Assembly (NCBI GenBank): GCA_964019135.1
Contig: OZ025253.1
Location: 33,158,548 to 33,222,547 of the forward strand
DNA length: 64,000 bases
DNA from: Arenicola marina
Taxonomy: Eukaryota > Annelida > Polychaeta > Arenicolidae
Direction of reading: 5' to 3'
Shown here: positions 1 to 11,225 of the stretch, piece after piece
How positions within the stretch are numbered: the first letter of the stretch is position 1
How the letters are laid out: every line of letters begins with the position of its first letter
The notes under the pieces: model-generated
Database searches by the model: none
What the model was told of the DNA's origin: nothing
What the model saw: only the letters and a program-made list of their open reading frames with translations
Translations under genes and position numbers: made by a program

Positions 1-657
1 GGCCAGGAGCCGGACTCTGCCGCGTCGTCTCCGGAGAGAACACTCTCAACCTGGATCAGTACGTCTACACCGTGGAGCTGTACAACCAGGCGAGCGTGCA
101 CGGTATTCACTCCGGACATCCCGGACTGGCTTACAACGTCATCGACGTCAACAACTTTGACTTCGTCTACTTCAGGTTTGTCTCTTCAATAATACACAGG
201 TGACGAGACACTGTGACTTGCGATTTGCATACCTGCAACCTCACCTTCCCCCTTTCCAACCATTCACCTTGTATTACTAATTGTAATTATATCATTTCAG
301 TCATACTGAAACCGTTGTTAGCCGAGGAAAAGTAGCTGTCAAAAATAAGTGTGTACTTTGTAACCCAACAGACCACACCACGCCAACGATGGGAGGTGTC
401 TCCAGCACGGCTACGTCATATCCGGTGCATTTCACGGGACATCGGAAGATCGCTGCACTGGAGCCCCTGTACGCGGGGGCACGTGGTTCAAGGTCAAGGT
501 CGAATCATCCCATGGTCGCGCTTCAGTGTACGTAAATGACGTCAATTTGAGCGAAGTGAACGCTCACTTCCCGACCAGGAGTCAAACTGGAATTATTGTT
601 GCCAATGGTTACCGTAACGTTATCAGGTTCAGGAATTCAGCGTTGACTGCGCTTTAG
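1..657 (+). CDS. Secreted LamG/ConA-like protein, paralogue A (3' exons only)
   Basis: Two exons of a gene that starts left of the window. Exon 3 (partial) is 1-175, with codons from base 3, ending at donor AG|GTTTGT in phase 2. The final exon is 372-657, after acceptor CAACAG|ACC, with stop TAG at 655-657. The boundaries are set by alignment with paralogues B (9706-10835) and C (34004-41456). The peptide keeps LNLDQYVYTVELYNQA, AYNVIDVNNFDFVYFR, CLQHGYVISG, a WFKVKVESSHGRASVYVNDV strand pair and a closing FRNSALTAL. The alternating strands and the late 'VKVE..G.ASVYVN' pattern resemble LamG-like/ConA-like beta-sandwich domains; this is an inference, and the exact family is not recognised. 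Paired Cys and an NLS sequon fit a secreted glycoprotein. A CAG acceptor at 300 would put the frame on a different, early-terminating path, so 372 is preferred. Confidence 0.72.
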
Positions 658-900
658 TGTGCGAAATAAGTATCGCCTGGCTTCATCTGATAAGGAAATG
701 TGTAGTACTAGATGCAACATTATCTTCCAACGTCTGCCCAATAACCAACAACGAAAGTCCTTTGTGATTGCTAAAACAGAATAAAGCATTTCACTAGCGG
801 AATTCAATTGCTTAGTGTTATAATAAACTCTCGATCTAAAAGATCGACTTTGCAACCCATCGGCTCTTCCTGTGTCATTTGTGCAGTTTTTGCCTTCCTG
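658..900 (+). promoter_or_regulatory. 3'UTR and polyadenylation signals of paralogue A
   Basis: Two AATAAA hexamers lie at 780-785 and 822-827, about 125 and 165 bases after the stop codon. The stretch around 815-875, with the palindromic 'GATCTAAAAGATC' core, recurs near 3700-3745 and 11745-11795. Those copies mark the downstream blocks as derived from 3' ends of this gene family. Bases 901-1117 hold nothing recognisable. Confidence 0.6.
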
Positions 901-1117
901 TGAATAGTTGTCTTTTTTTGCATCATTGTTGCATTAAGAATGGTAGCCCAAACAAATACACATAAGAGTTGCTACTTCCCTTACGAAAAAGAAAAGTTAG
1001 CTTTTAGTTGAATTAAAGTTGGAATTTAGGTTATCATGGAACAAAAAGTTGAAAGCTGGTTGAAATGAGGCCCTCGTAAATATTCGTAGTTGGTAATACG
1101 TTCAAATTAAAAACTCG

Positions 1118-1390
1118 TCAGCATATTGGAAAACATATCGGGGGGCGGGGGGTTGGGGGGGGGGGAGCGGGGTGGCAAGTATTCTTTGAGCTCCTCAAGA
1201 GTAGGATTTTCATTTCACCGTGAACTGGGAATGAGGAAAAGAATTCTCCGTGGACTGGGAATGAGATATTAGCCAACCGTCGTGATAAAGCATTTTCAGT
1301 AATCGTGAACTTCTTGAAGCCCCCTCCCCCCAACACAAAAAAAATATATCGTTCGCCAACCCGATCGGCACCACGAGGCACGCCTAGCGG
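1118..1390. other. Spacer with G-run, no gene seen
   Basis: Unassigned spacer with a G-rich run at 1140-1172. A short near-repeat, 'CCGTGAACTGGGAATGAG' (1219-1236) and 'CCGTGGACTGGGAATGAG' (1249-1266), may come from a small hairpin or tandem unit. The minus-strand reading frame here runs into the adjacent tandem repeat and has no recognisable domain. Confidence 0.4.
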
Positions 1391-1394
1391 ATAT

Positions 1395-1620
1395 TTTGGT
1401 TCTAGTGTAACGTGTCGAGGGTGTATGTAGCAAAATGATGTCGCTGCCACCAAAACTGTAGCATGCCGAGGGTGTAAGTGGAGGAATCCCACCGCTGCCG
1501 CCAACACTGTAGCATGCCGAGGGTGTAAGGGGAGGAATCCCGCCGCTGCCTCAAAAACTGTAGCATGCCGAGGGTATATGTGTCCAAATCCCACCTCTGC
1601 CACCAAAGTGTAGCGTGCAG
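1395..1620. repeat. 51-bp tandem repeat, about 4 units
   Basis: Four or so imperfect copies of a 51-bp unit, each with 'GTAGCATGCCGAGGGTGTA' followed by a GGAATCCC/CCGCTGCC core. The unit is 17 codons long, so minus-strand reading frames stay open and show a 17-residue period (around MLQxWRQRxDSSxYTLG). This is most simply a minisatellite. Confidence 0.8.
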
Positions 1621-2104
1621 GAAGGCGGCATTTTATGCCGCGATATTGTTAAGCATTGTTGCCTCAATTAAACCTAACTTAAATTACCTAGAAATAAGGT
1701 AATAAGAAAGTAGTTACAATTCAAGTGATTTATTTCAGATTAACTCAATCAGTCGCTGCCACCGCAAATAAATGTATAATCAAACTATCTATAACTAGAA
1801 TATATATATATGGCATCAGCCTCTCAGCAAATATACTGATAATCATATCACAAGAAACCACCAACATCACAAACTCAAATATCACTGCACATGCCGTATA
1901 CCTTTTCGTAGCATAATTGCTGGTCGGATCAATTTCTCACATTATTTCTCTCCAAGTCAATTCTCTATATTCCACAGCCGCTTTCTCTCAATATACTTCC
2001 AAAATACAGCTCTCTGACCTAGACTTCCAAGACAAGCTTATTCCCTCACTTTACCTTCCTGATTCTACATAAATACTTACAGAAGAAAATAGCAAAGACT
2101 CTCG
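1621..2104. other. AT-rich spacer
   Basis: AT-rich sequence with no supported gene, TIR or tandem structure. The short plus-strand frame at 1725-1916 has no recognisable motif. Confidence 0.4.
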
Positions 2105-2325
2105 CTGATAATGCCCTAAGAAAAGAGTAAAGAGGTGCGTGGATGCTGCGCTAAGAGGAGAGGGTAAAGATGTGCTTGGATGCTGCGCTAAGAGGAGAAA
2201 ATAAAGAGTTGCGCGGATGCTGCACTAAGAGAGGAGGGTAAAAAGGTAACCGGATGAGAGGAGAGAGAGGTGCGCGGATGTTGCGCTGAAGAGAGAGTTA
2301 GAGGAGCGCTGATGCTGCACTGTCC
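2105..2325. repeat. Degenerate ~38-bp tandem repeat
   Basis: Five to six decayed copies of a unit of about 38 bp built on 'GGATGCTGCGCTAAGAGGAG' plus a 'GGGTAAAGAxGTGC' segment. Copies at 2140-2260 are the clearest; those after 2240 lose spacing. Confidence 0.6.
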
Positions 2326-2885
2326 CCCCAACTCCAACTCACCTTCTTGCTGTGATGCAGGCCCTTTTATACCCCCATCTCAGGGACGCTAGCCCCAAAA
2401 CTGACCAATGAGCGATAATAGAAGCAACTGTATTTATACGCCTGAAGATAGGGCCAAGATGCTCATCATTATCCTTCAAGCTTCTGGGGAATCTTGCTGA
2501 ACAACTTGCATACAAAGATACATAAACCATTCATATATATACTGGCCATAAATACTACAATCCTATAAATCTTCTAAATGCTGAACTTGCTTTTACTTCT
2601 ATCCTGTTCTAGCGGATGTTTACAACCCAATATCACCCACACGCTCCCTGCCGTCCTACTTTGTCCTACCATTACGCTAGTTTCCATATGCCGTGCTACT
2701 TTTTATCATTTCGCTAGTTCCCCTATGCAAATTCGCTACACTAGATTATACTGATCATGCGCGAAGTTTACACAAAGCGAACGGTTCGAACGTAACGCCA
2801 AACACAGCTTTTATAAATCGTGATTTTTGATGACAATGTTGGTATAACCCCCCCCCCCTCCACCCCCCGACTTGGCCACTGTATG
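2326..2885. other. Unassigned spacer
   Basis: No gene or clear repeat was found. A poly-C run (about 2849-2868) lies at the right edge. Confidence 0.35.
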
Positions 2886-3170
2886 CTGGCTATTACCAAT
2901 GCGAAACCTGTGAGTGATGAAGTGGCCTGTCGCAATACTGGCTATAGACTGCACACACTGGCCCAGACTGTAGCACTTCCATCTTGAAAATTTCGAAAAG
3001 GGAATGGGCAAATTGACATGCCACATTATGTTCTAACGTCTGATTAACAACAACAGTTTCTCGTAGATCAGGTTCTGTTAACGCAGAATAAAGCATTTCG
3101 CCAACGGAATTCCAACAACAACAGCCGGTGTGGTTCAGACAATACATATTTTATATATATGTATACACCA
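2886..3170 (+). pseudogene. Relic 3'UTR of a lost LamG-like paralogue
   Basis: The segment around 3030-3115 (TTCTAACGTCTGATTAACAA ... AGAATAAAGCATTTCG.CAACGGAATTC) matches the 3'UTR of paralogue A at about 731-805. No coding exon precedes it. A second UTR piece (TCATAATAAACTTTCGATCT) resumes only at about 3700, so roughly 0.55 kb of other DNA has split the UTR. It reads as the untranslated remains of a duplicated gene whose exons were deleted. Confidence 0.5.
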
Positions 3171-3177
3171 AATTGCC

Positions 3178-6100
3178 CGGTAGTCTGGGGAAAGACGAGA
3201 CACATATTCTTCTTCTTCTTATGGCGAGATGGAAGTATATCGAGTGATAACGAATAGGCATATGGCAAGGATAAGGGCATAGTTATTTAAATCAATACTA
3301 TTAAAAAAAATCCCATACGCATATCTATATCAAAGTAATCACACAAACCGGTAACATACCTTTCCAGTCGGACCACCGTGACCAATACATATCAGCCTGC
3401 GTTGGGCTGGGACGGAGCCATAGTCACGAGTCAGACTCCCCATACGTTTATATACTCGCGGTGACAAGGAAGGGAGGGGACAAAATGCATTTTTACGCTG
3501 GCGGATTGGACAATACAGGACAACCTGCAAATGACACACACCTTATAGTGACCGCTCACTCACTTTCATACTCACTCGTAATCCTATCATCATTAACCCG
3601 ATACACCTTACGATAAGCACACACTCACATGCTCACTCACATAGGCGATATGGCGCTATGGAAAGCCGACCATTTCATATTTGTCACACGTATCGTCATA
3701 ATAAACTTTCGATCTGACAGATCGACTTTGCAACCCATCGGCTCTTCCCGTTTAATGTGTGTATTGTTTTAGCCTTAAATAATTATATTTATTGCGTCAA
3801 TGTCCACAAATTCATATGACATTTACAGCTTGTAAAATTGTACAATTGTAACATTTTATTTGTTGCATTAATAGTTTGGCAGTCACAAACAAATTCACCT
3901 GCTGTTGCTACGTGCTATAATCTAGTATTATGGATCAATCAAAATACGAAACACAATTACGAAAGTCAACTTTGGCTCCGTCTTGGCCACACGCAGCAGA
4001 CGCGTGATGTCGAGACGTACGTACTACCCACGGGATACGATTTAACAATTAAATCTGCTTTACTGAGCTCCAAGACTGCTGCTAGATTTGTATGCTACTT
4101 CTAACCGATGGTTAGGCATAACGCGAACATTTATGTCTGATCATCTCTGAGCACGAGCCCGTTATGACGGCCAGGGCTCTGGGCTCGGGCCCGTTATGAC
4201 TGCCATGGCATCCAATCCTAGAATAATCTCTGGTCAAAGTCAGGTTCAAGTTCCTGTCAACATCCGGGCTTCTCCCTATCTCGGTCAGGCAGGCAGGTAA
4301 CGTGGTTCGCTAAACGCTAATTTTCCGGCCCTCCGGCCCATCCTTTCACCAAGTTACTAACGGTACAATTTCAGTGTTGTGGGTGGTTAACGATCCCCAC
4401 CTTTGGCGCAGTGCCACGTTACCTGACAGATGTATACATATGACCGTAGTTATGTAATGCTCACCTAGCATGACTCATCGGCATGCTATTACGGTTACCT
4501 GACGATATGGTTAGGTAGTGACGTTTGTGTGTAGGTGGTGGGGGGGGGGGGGGGGGGCACGTGTGGTAGTTATACCATATACAGTTATCTGGTGTACACT
4601 CTGTATTAGCACGCGTACACTATATTATTTAATGTAATTATTATATAATTTCGGTGTACACTTAAGTCATCATTACGTATGTAGCCACTGTTGTGTTGTT
4701 ACGTCATTATTACGTAATTCTAGTTACGACATTATGTCGTAACTCCAACCACATACGTAACTCCTATTCGCTACATGCGTCGAGGGGCTTTATTGGATAT
4801 CGGTGATGCCTCTGCCCCATCTGTAGGGGCACGAAATAAAGCACCCATTTCCAAATAACGCTGATTTTATTGTTCTCTCTGCATCTGACTGCGGGGGAAA
4901 TACATTTAGCTAGGGCGCTTAGTAAAATGTCGTATTATCACCGCAGATCGGTGCTCTACCCTTGGGCAATTTATTGGAGCATCTGGAGCAAACACTGACC
5001 ACTCCGTGATGAGCACCACATCCTCCATGTCACTCCGAGGCAATTATTTCAAATTGTAAACCGGACAAAACAACATAAACAATAGGCCTAGTATATATTA
5101 TTTAGTATTCGAAACGCCCAACCAAACGAACAAAATTATGATGCTCTATAGCGGTTGATCCGGGCGGGCCGAATATCGATCGATCACGTTTGAATACGCC
5201 TCTCTACGTCTATGGTGATGCACATTATTGGATGTGTGAGGGGGGGGGGGTAAGGTAAACCTTAATAATGTCACCTACAAACTTAATTATGTGGGAAGAG
5301 AGGTCTCCTCAATACAGTTACTGATAGTTACTGATGGTAATACTGCATCCATGATAAATCCTTGCTACTATTCGCTATATTATTTCACTTCCGAGATCAA
5401 ATATCTGAACACGCTATTATGGTTGCTGATTACGGGCAAACGTTCACCTTAATTATGTCTCTCAGTCTCTGACCTGTGTTGGTCATGGATGGCTGTGTTT
5501 AATCTCTTTTCGAGACAGAGATTGACACAAGCGGCCAGCCGCATTCGCTAGTTATGCAGCTTGGTGTACAACTGTGTGGCTCAGTTCCCCGATATAAATG
5601 TTAATTCCTTTTTCCCGATATATATATTATGTGTTTGTCGATTGGCTTATCTCCCTTCCTTGATAGTTTCCAATACTATTTTTCCTTAACATCCCTGTAC
5701 TCGCTGAACACGCAAAATTCCCACAATAGCCCTCCTGTTCTTTGTTTTGAACAGTGTTTAGCCCATATTTAATCGATTACAGTTGCCTCGAATCTGGTCA
5801 AACGACTAGGATGATTGAAGGCTGTAGTTACACGTTCTCTCGTGTAATATACTTATAGTGTGGAAGACATTTAACCACTATTTATTTGATTCAATATATG
5901 TACTGACTTCTTTTATAGGCTTATCTTGAACGTTGGTTGACGTGTTACCAATCAATAAACAGTTAATTTCCTCGCAAAAATTCTCGATGACAAAATTAAG
6001 GATGTTTATTCAAGAGATTATGTTTTAAGAGAATCAGAAAAGTGTTCGAAATTTGTTGGAAAGGTACGATACTCGATACTTTGGGATGTTAGCTTTTTCC

Positions 6101-6637
6101 CGAATTTTTTGACAGGAGATATTCATCCATTAAAACACACACTGTATATCATAAGAGTGCTTTTAGTGGGCGCTGAAATTTACCTGCTATCAACCAATCG
6201 AACAAGGCCACTCTGCGGGTCACTACGTCTCGAGAGCATAGTGCTCATTGTTGTACATGCAAACACAGACCTATTAATGATTTTTGGAGAGGTTTCTAGT
6301 TCAATTATCAATTCGCATGTGGAACGCGCCTATGTGGTTTGTAAGCGAGGTCTAGATGGATAAGAAAAGTGGCGTCCTCGTCAAATACTCCATGTTGCAG
6401 CTATTACCCAACTGTTGTAAAAGGGCTTGTCAGCAATCGCGGGTTCTACTTCCGGAGGCCAGATGCACGGCCGGTGAGGGGAGCAAGGGGTGGATTGCAA
6501 TTTTCATTGCGTGGGAGTGTACTTTTTTCTTGTAGATGTTACTTTGTCGCTTTTTTGAAACCTTGACTTGGGATCTAACATTTTTAATTTAACCTGATGC
6601 GGCTAACTTACACTGCGAAATGTTTATACATACACCT
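3178..6637. repeat. 3.5-kb duplicated block, copy A
   Basis: This block is collinear with 11226-14760 over nearly its whole length, beginning at 'TAGTCTGGGGAAA' and ending at 'TTTATACATACACCTGT'. It starts with a UTR-derived piece, runs through AT-rich non-coding DNA and has no intact gene. Compared with copy B it has about 355 extra bases (5226-5578, around a poly-G run) and lacks about 310 bases present in B at 13797-14109, plus about 120 bases near 6465. Short frames such as 3339-3539 (minus) occur in both copies, but the spread of differences does not look codon-structured. Confidence 0.75.
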
Positions 6638-7629
6638 GTATGGTGGTTACCCCGGGTCGGTATGGTGCTTACCCCGGGTCGGTATGGGGCTTACACCGGG
6701 TCGGTATGGTGCTTACCCCGGGTCGGTATGGGGCTTACCCCGGGTCGGTATGGTGCTTACCCAGGGTCGGTATGGTGTTTACCCCTGGTCGGTTTAGAGT
6801 TTAGAGTCGGTATATTAGTTTCCATAGTAAGCATAGTGTTTATCCCGGGTCAGTATGGTGCTTATCCCGGGTCGACATGGTGCTTCCCACGGATCGGCAT
6901 AGAGCTTACCCCGGGTCGGTATGGTGTATTCCCCGGGTCGGCATAGTGTTTACCCCGCGTTGGTATGGTGTTTACCCCGGGTTGGTATGGTGTTTACCCC
7001 TGGTCGGTATGGTGCTTACTCAGAGTCGGTATGGTGCTTACCCCAAGTCGGTATGGTGTTTACCCCAAGTAGGTTTAGTGTTTACCACGTGTCGGTATGG
7101 TGCTTACCCTGGGTCGGCATAGTGTTTACGCCTGCCGGTATGGTGCTTACCCCGAATCGGTATGGTGCTTACCCCGACTCGGTATGGTGCTTATCCCGGG
7201 TCAGTATGGTGCTTACCTCGGGTTATTATGGTGCTTACCCCGTGTTGGTATGGTGTTTATCCCGGTTCGGTATGGTGCTTACCCCGGGTCGGTATAATGT
7301 TGACCCCGTGTTGGTATGGTGTTTATTCCGTGTCGGGATGGAGCTTACCCGCCGGTCGGTATGGTGCTTCTCCCGAGTCGGTAAAGTGCTTACCCCGGGT
7401 CGGTATGGTGCTAACCCCGAGTCGGAATGGTGGTTACCCCTTGTCGGTATGGGGTTTACCCCGAGGCGGTTTGGTGCTTAACCTGGGTCGGCATGGTGTT
7501 TACCCCGTTTGGCATGGTGCTTACCCCGAGTCGGTATTGTGTTCATCCCGTGTCTGTATGGTTATTACCCTGGGTCAGTATGGTGTTTACCCTGGGTCGG
7601 TATGGTGCTTACCCGGGTGTGTATGGTGA
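6638..7629. repeat. 22-bp minisatellite array 1 (~45 units)
   Basis: Head-to-tail array of a 22-bp unit, consensus around 'GGGTCGGTATGGTGCTTACC' plus CC. Units vary at TGTTT/TGCTT and CCCC/CCCG. The unit lacks stop codons in all plus frames, which creates long artefactual reading frames with a 22-residue period. The array begins exactly where copy A of the 3.5-kb block diverges from copies B and C, and ends in a short AT run. One interruption lies at about 6795-6840. Confidence 0.93.
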
Positions 7630-7920
7630 TATATATATAAGATCATATGAGTGTCATGTAAGTGTCATATACTGATATACATTTGGTTACTAGAAAGTTA
7701 ACTGGTGATTATGTCAGTTGTATACAGGTCCAAAATGACGCTGTTTCGGTTTCACGTCCCAACTCGTGAATAGGATGACAGCTTTCTGATTCTTCAAGCA
7801 GGGAGCGACTGAGCGGCGCAGTGACAAATTAAGGTCGCATAAAATCTGATCTCGTGAGGTATCGCACACATAAAACGAGATTGACTTGCATGCCCTATTC
7901 TGCGAACGGATATGTGCAGA
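7630..7920. other. Spacer, nothing recognised
   Basis: A short ATATATAT tract flanks the array. The remainder shows no gene, splice-bounded exon or repeat that I can support. Confidence 0.3.
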
Positions 7921-7921
7921 G

Positions 7922-8012
7922 GAGGTGTCAGTCACCGGTTGAGTTGAGAGGTCACGCTGACTCACTTGTTACATGTAGGCCTACCAGTAAATGGGAGCGT
8001 CACCGAGCGCTT
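7922..8012. repeat. Dispersed repeat, copy 1
   Basis: A segment containing 'GTCAGTCACCGGTTGAG', 'AGAGGTCAC' and 'GCCTACCAGTAAATGGGAGC' that recurs at 15575-15660 and, more diverged, at 24745-24815. This is a dispersed family of unknown type. No tRNA-like boxes were found. Confidence 0.6.
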
Positions 8013-8164
8013 CGGTCTCACGTTACAAGAGACCCATTCATCCGCTAAATAGGAATGAGATATATCCATAAAGCCCTGGCAGCTAATACGATTGACGGCC
8101 ACTGAGTTCTTTTTGGGTAAAAACGGTGAGGGCTGGTGTGGGGCTGCAACAGCGGTAGGGCGAG

Positions 8165-8400
8165 ATTGGAGTCAACCTTCGTGACCTTAACACCAGCTGA
8201 AATGCGACACCTCATTGATAGGGCAGATGTTACGATGCCATCGATGATTAATACTGACAGAAGTTGAAAACTTCTGTCAATATACTGGTGGGAGTTAGCC
8301 TTTGTGACCTCAACATCAGCTGAAACGCGACACCTCAATGGTAGGGGCAGATGTTACGATGCCATCGATGATTAATACTGACAAATGTTGAAAAAATTGA
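8165..8400. repeat. Tandem duplication, ~124-bp unit
   Basis: Two copies of a unit with 'CAGCTGAAAYGCGACACCTC' and 'CAGATGTTACGATGCCATCG', the shared motifs spaced 124 bp apart (about 8222 and 8346). The copies differ by scattered substitutions. Confidence 0.75.
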
Positions 8401-9610
8401 CTTGCAGACATGAAATATATGCCATTTATTTCTCTTGTATCGTTATGGTCATTGTGTTCTCTATATGTGTCATGGGTTTATCGAAAATCTTGAACGCCGC
8501 TTCTCATCGTCGTCGTCGGAGAGACAGAATGACAAAGAGTTATAAGACCCACTAATTTTACATATTCCAGCTGGGATATAGCGATTCCGGTAAGACGGAA
8601 TATGGCTGATGAATCGGTCTTGTCTGAACAATAATACTTTGATATCAGCATCAGCCAAAATGGCCGGTAAATTGAAAGTATAGTATTTAAATAATGAGAC
8701 GTTGTCGTTTAATTGATTATACCGTAGTATGTAGCTAAAAAGGCCAACGTTTCGTAAATGTAAAGGGCGGTGTTTAATTAATTACACACTGGCTTTCAAC
8801 TGTATAAGCTAATTTTGAAATAATGGCGTCTAAACCCTCACGCTGTACCTACTTGCTGCCTAGTTAACGGGTAGAAAGCATCTACTTGGGTACCAGATTT
8901 GGTTTCGTGTGAGAACATGGGCCCGGTGAGGGGGTGGCAGTGTAGGGTGTCTATAATGGGGGCGCGGCGGTAAGTGTCGAGTGCCAAGCTGTCGGTATCC
9001 ACATACTTTGGTCCGTTTTAGAAGGTGGGTCGTGGTGGTGGTGGGCAATATAAGAACAAATATATAGCAAAGTGCGAACTAGCTTAGCTGTGACTAAAAG
9101 CTGCCCCATAGCAGCAGGCTTGAATTCAGCGAATCGATATTAGGTTCCGTACCATAACCGCCACATGTCATCTGGCGGGTCACCCATGATGAGCTGGGAT
9201 CATAAAAATCGTAATAAGATAGATATACATGATCCATTTTTCTCAAACACATACATGCCGACATCCTGTCCAGGGTATTTTATCATAATGGGATGTGCAT
9301 ACAAGATAAAAAATGCTCTAAAACATACATGTCTACATACTGCCGTACTCTGGCTAAATCTCCGACATAATGGTGGACATCACTACAGAATCTCCGTGGG
9401 CTCGTGTTGTGATTAAAAACACAAGCACATCCGTTTAGTACGATCCGATTGCATGACCATAAGCATAAGGCCAAAGAAGCAAATGTCTATATTTCTGCTG
9501 AAATATTGTGACATAATTGTGACAGTGAGAGCGTAGACTTATCTTCCAGATGGGATCGGGCCAAGCGTATTGAGTAGAAACATATCATTTGCTTTGCTTC
9601 GCGTAACAAG
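8401..9610. other. Spacer upstream of paralogue B
   Basis: No supported gene. A piece around 8945-9025 (GGCGGTAAGTGTCGAGTGCC ... ACTTTGG) has a diverged partner at about 16373-16430, so part of it is dispersed repeat. The rest is unassigned. Confidence 0.35.
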
Positions 9611-9615
9611 AGTGT

Positions 9616-9629
9616 CTATATATATATAG
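9616..9629 (+). promoter_or_regulatory. Likely TATA box of paralogue B
   Basis: CTATATATATATAG lies about 80 bases upstream of the ATG cluster of paralogue B, a spacing that suits a TATA element with a short 5'UTR. Paralogue C has a comparable CCTATATAG upstream of its exon 1. A simple AT repeat could mimic this. Confidence 0.5.
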
Positions 9630-9705
9630 CGCTCTCGAGGTTAGGGTAGAGCTCACTCCCGTGGCAATAACGGCAACTGCCTTCGCCGAGATTAGAAAGT
9701 GAGAC

Positions 9706-10835
9706 ATGATGATGTGGAGCCAATTTGTCATCGCAGCCAGTCTGGTGGCGGTTGTCTATGGACAACCTGTTCCCCCAGTGGGTCCAGGTTAGTCACAAAA
9801 TCTGCCAACATATCGTATATTTCTTGATTTAACTCAAAGTACCTTACATTCTCATCGTCTTAATAAGACAAAATAATAGATGAAATAGACACGTCTTATA
9901 TATTAGTCACCCGAGGTTTTCAAGGTTGGAGTCCACAATCAATATTGATCGCGTAAAATCTAAAATGCGGTACAATCAGAACGGCGCATGAATTTGTCAT
10001 CGTTTGAAACTTTCAACAAGCAATAAAAAGACAATGTTGCTATGATTTAATTGAAGAAGCGATTGTCATTCGCAAGGTGGCGCTGTATGATCATCATCAT
10101 TGTTATCTCTTTCGCCAGCGCCATGTCCGTGTTACGGTCTGGAGGTACGACTCGCAGTCCTGAAAAGCACTGTCCTGTTGCTAACTGAAGAAACGCGAGG
10201 TAAGTGGGACAAAAACATGACATATCTTGTTGAGGCATTACCTGTTATACGCAATGCACACAGGTGCATCCTGGATATCGTAACCTTGTTGAAGCTATGT
10301 TTATTTTTATTTATGTAGATTGAGCTTGATGGAGTACCGCCCCCCCCCGCCAAACAAACGCACTTTGTGTTAGTTGTTGTTTCGCTAGATGCATTGTAGT
10401 GTCACTTACCCTTTTCTCGCAGGTACCTAGGTTAATATAAAGTGGACTAACCCCATTTTCAAGCCGGGCCGTTGGTTATATATCGGTTGGAGTCCTCTCT
10501 TCTAGAAGGCTCATCCTCAGTTTGGATGTATTTGATTGATTCTCGTTGATTCTCCACACAGATAGTCTTAACATGTGTGAAGACGTGGACATCAAACGGT
10601 GCGAGTCCATGCAATCCGGAAATGATTACACGATCCTGGACGCCACAGGCCCCCGATCCTGGCCAGAAGCCGGAATCTGCCGCGTCGTCTCCAGAGAGAA
10701 CAGCCTCAACCTGGATCAGTACGTCTACACCATGGAGCTGTACAACGAGGCTGGCTGGGAAGGGATTCATTCAGGACACCCCGGAGTGGCTTACAACGTC
10801 ATCGACGTCAACAACTTCGACTTCGTCTTCTTCAG
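9706..10835 (+). CDS. Secreted LamG/ConA-like protein, paralogue B (exons 1-3; last exon missing)
   Basis: Three exons in consistent phase: exon 1 9706-9787 (phase 1, CCAG|GTTAGT), exon 2 10119-10199 (GAG|GTAAGT), exon 3 10562-10835 (phase 2, CAG|GTTTGT). Exon 1 opens with three consecutive ATGs and encodes a signal peptide (SQFVIAASLVAVVYG, then QPVPP). Exon 2 gives APCPCYGLEVRL and a short amphipathic stretch; the CPC motif is shared with paralogue C. Exon 3 carries CEDVDIKRC and the first half of the beta-sandwich, ending NVIDVNNFDFVFFR. No homologue of the terminal exon occurs before the duplicated block at 11226 or anywhere up to paralogue C, although a 3'UTR-like piece survives at about 11745-11810. 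Unspliced read-through would stop at 10897-10899. The gene is therefore either truncated or makes a shorter product; function is unknown. Confidence 0.75.
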
Positions 10836-11225
10836 GTTTGTCTTTTCAACCTCACGTAGCGGAACATCATTTTATCGTGCGATTTTCGCAGTCAAGTAAC
10901 CATCCCTCACTCCACCTACAACCGGCACTCTAATTGAATGCATGTCATTTAAACCTTATGTACAAGACGTTTCTAGCGATTTGCTACTCACCCTCACCCC
11001 ACAGGGCCCTCGTCCAAGGCTGGATCCCGGAATTTGAAAAGGATGGGTCTAAATTTGGGTTGCCACCCCCCCCCCCCTAGATCGGCTCTTGTCGTCCCAT
11101 CCGGGCCTAGGCCCTGTATTGGTAAATTTTCTCCATGCCATTTAAGCCGCACTGAAGCCATTTAAAGCTCAGGACGGGATAGGGACGGCTGTCGTAAATA
11201 CGTTGCATACAAAAGATTGCGTATT
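10836..11225 (+). other. Intron-like flank after paralogue B exon 3
   Basis: The sequence starts like the intron after exon 3 of paralogue A (GTTTGTCT.TTCAA...), then passes into a 'GGATCCCGGAATTTG' fragment and a poly-C tract typical of the short GGATCCAGG-type elements seen elsewhere in the window. No terminal exon is present. Confidence 0.45.

Noticed and set aside
301..371. Use of the earlier CAG acceptor at 300 for the last exon of paralogue A
   Set aside because: It puts the exon in a frame that ends early and loses alignment with paralogue C; the acceptor at 370-371 keeps phase and homology.
1118..1606. 162-residue minus-strand frame
   Set aside because: Mostly the 51-bp tandem repeat plus C/G runs; no motif.
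3339..3539. 66-residue minus frame conserved in block B (11375-11575)
   Set aside because: Conservation is that of the whole duplicated block; no start context or domain supports a gene.
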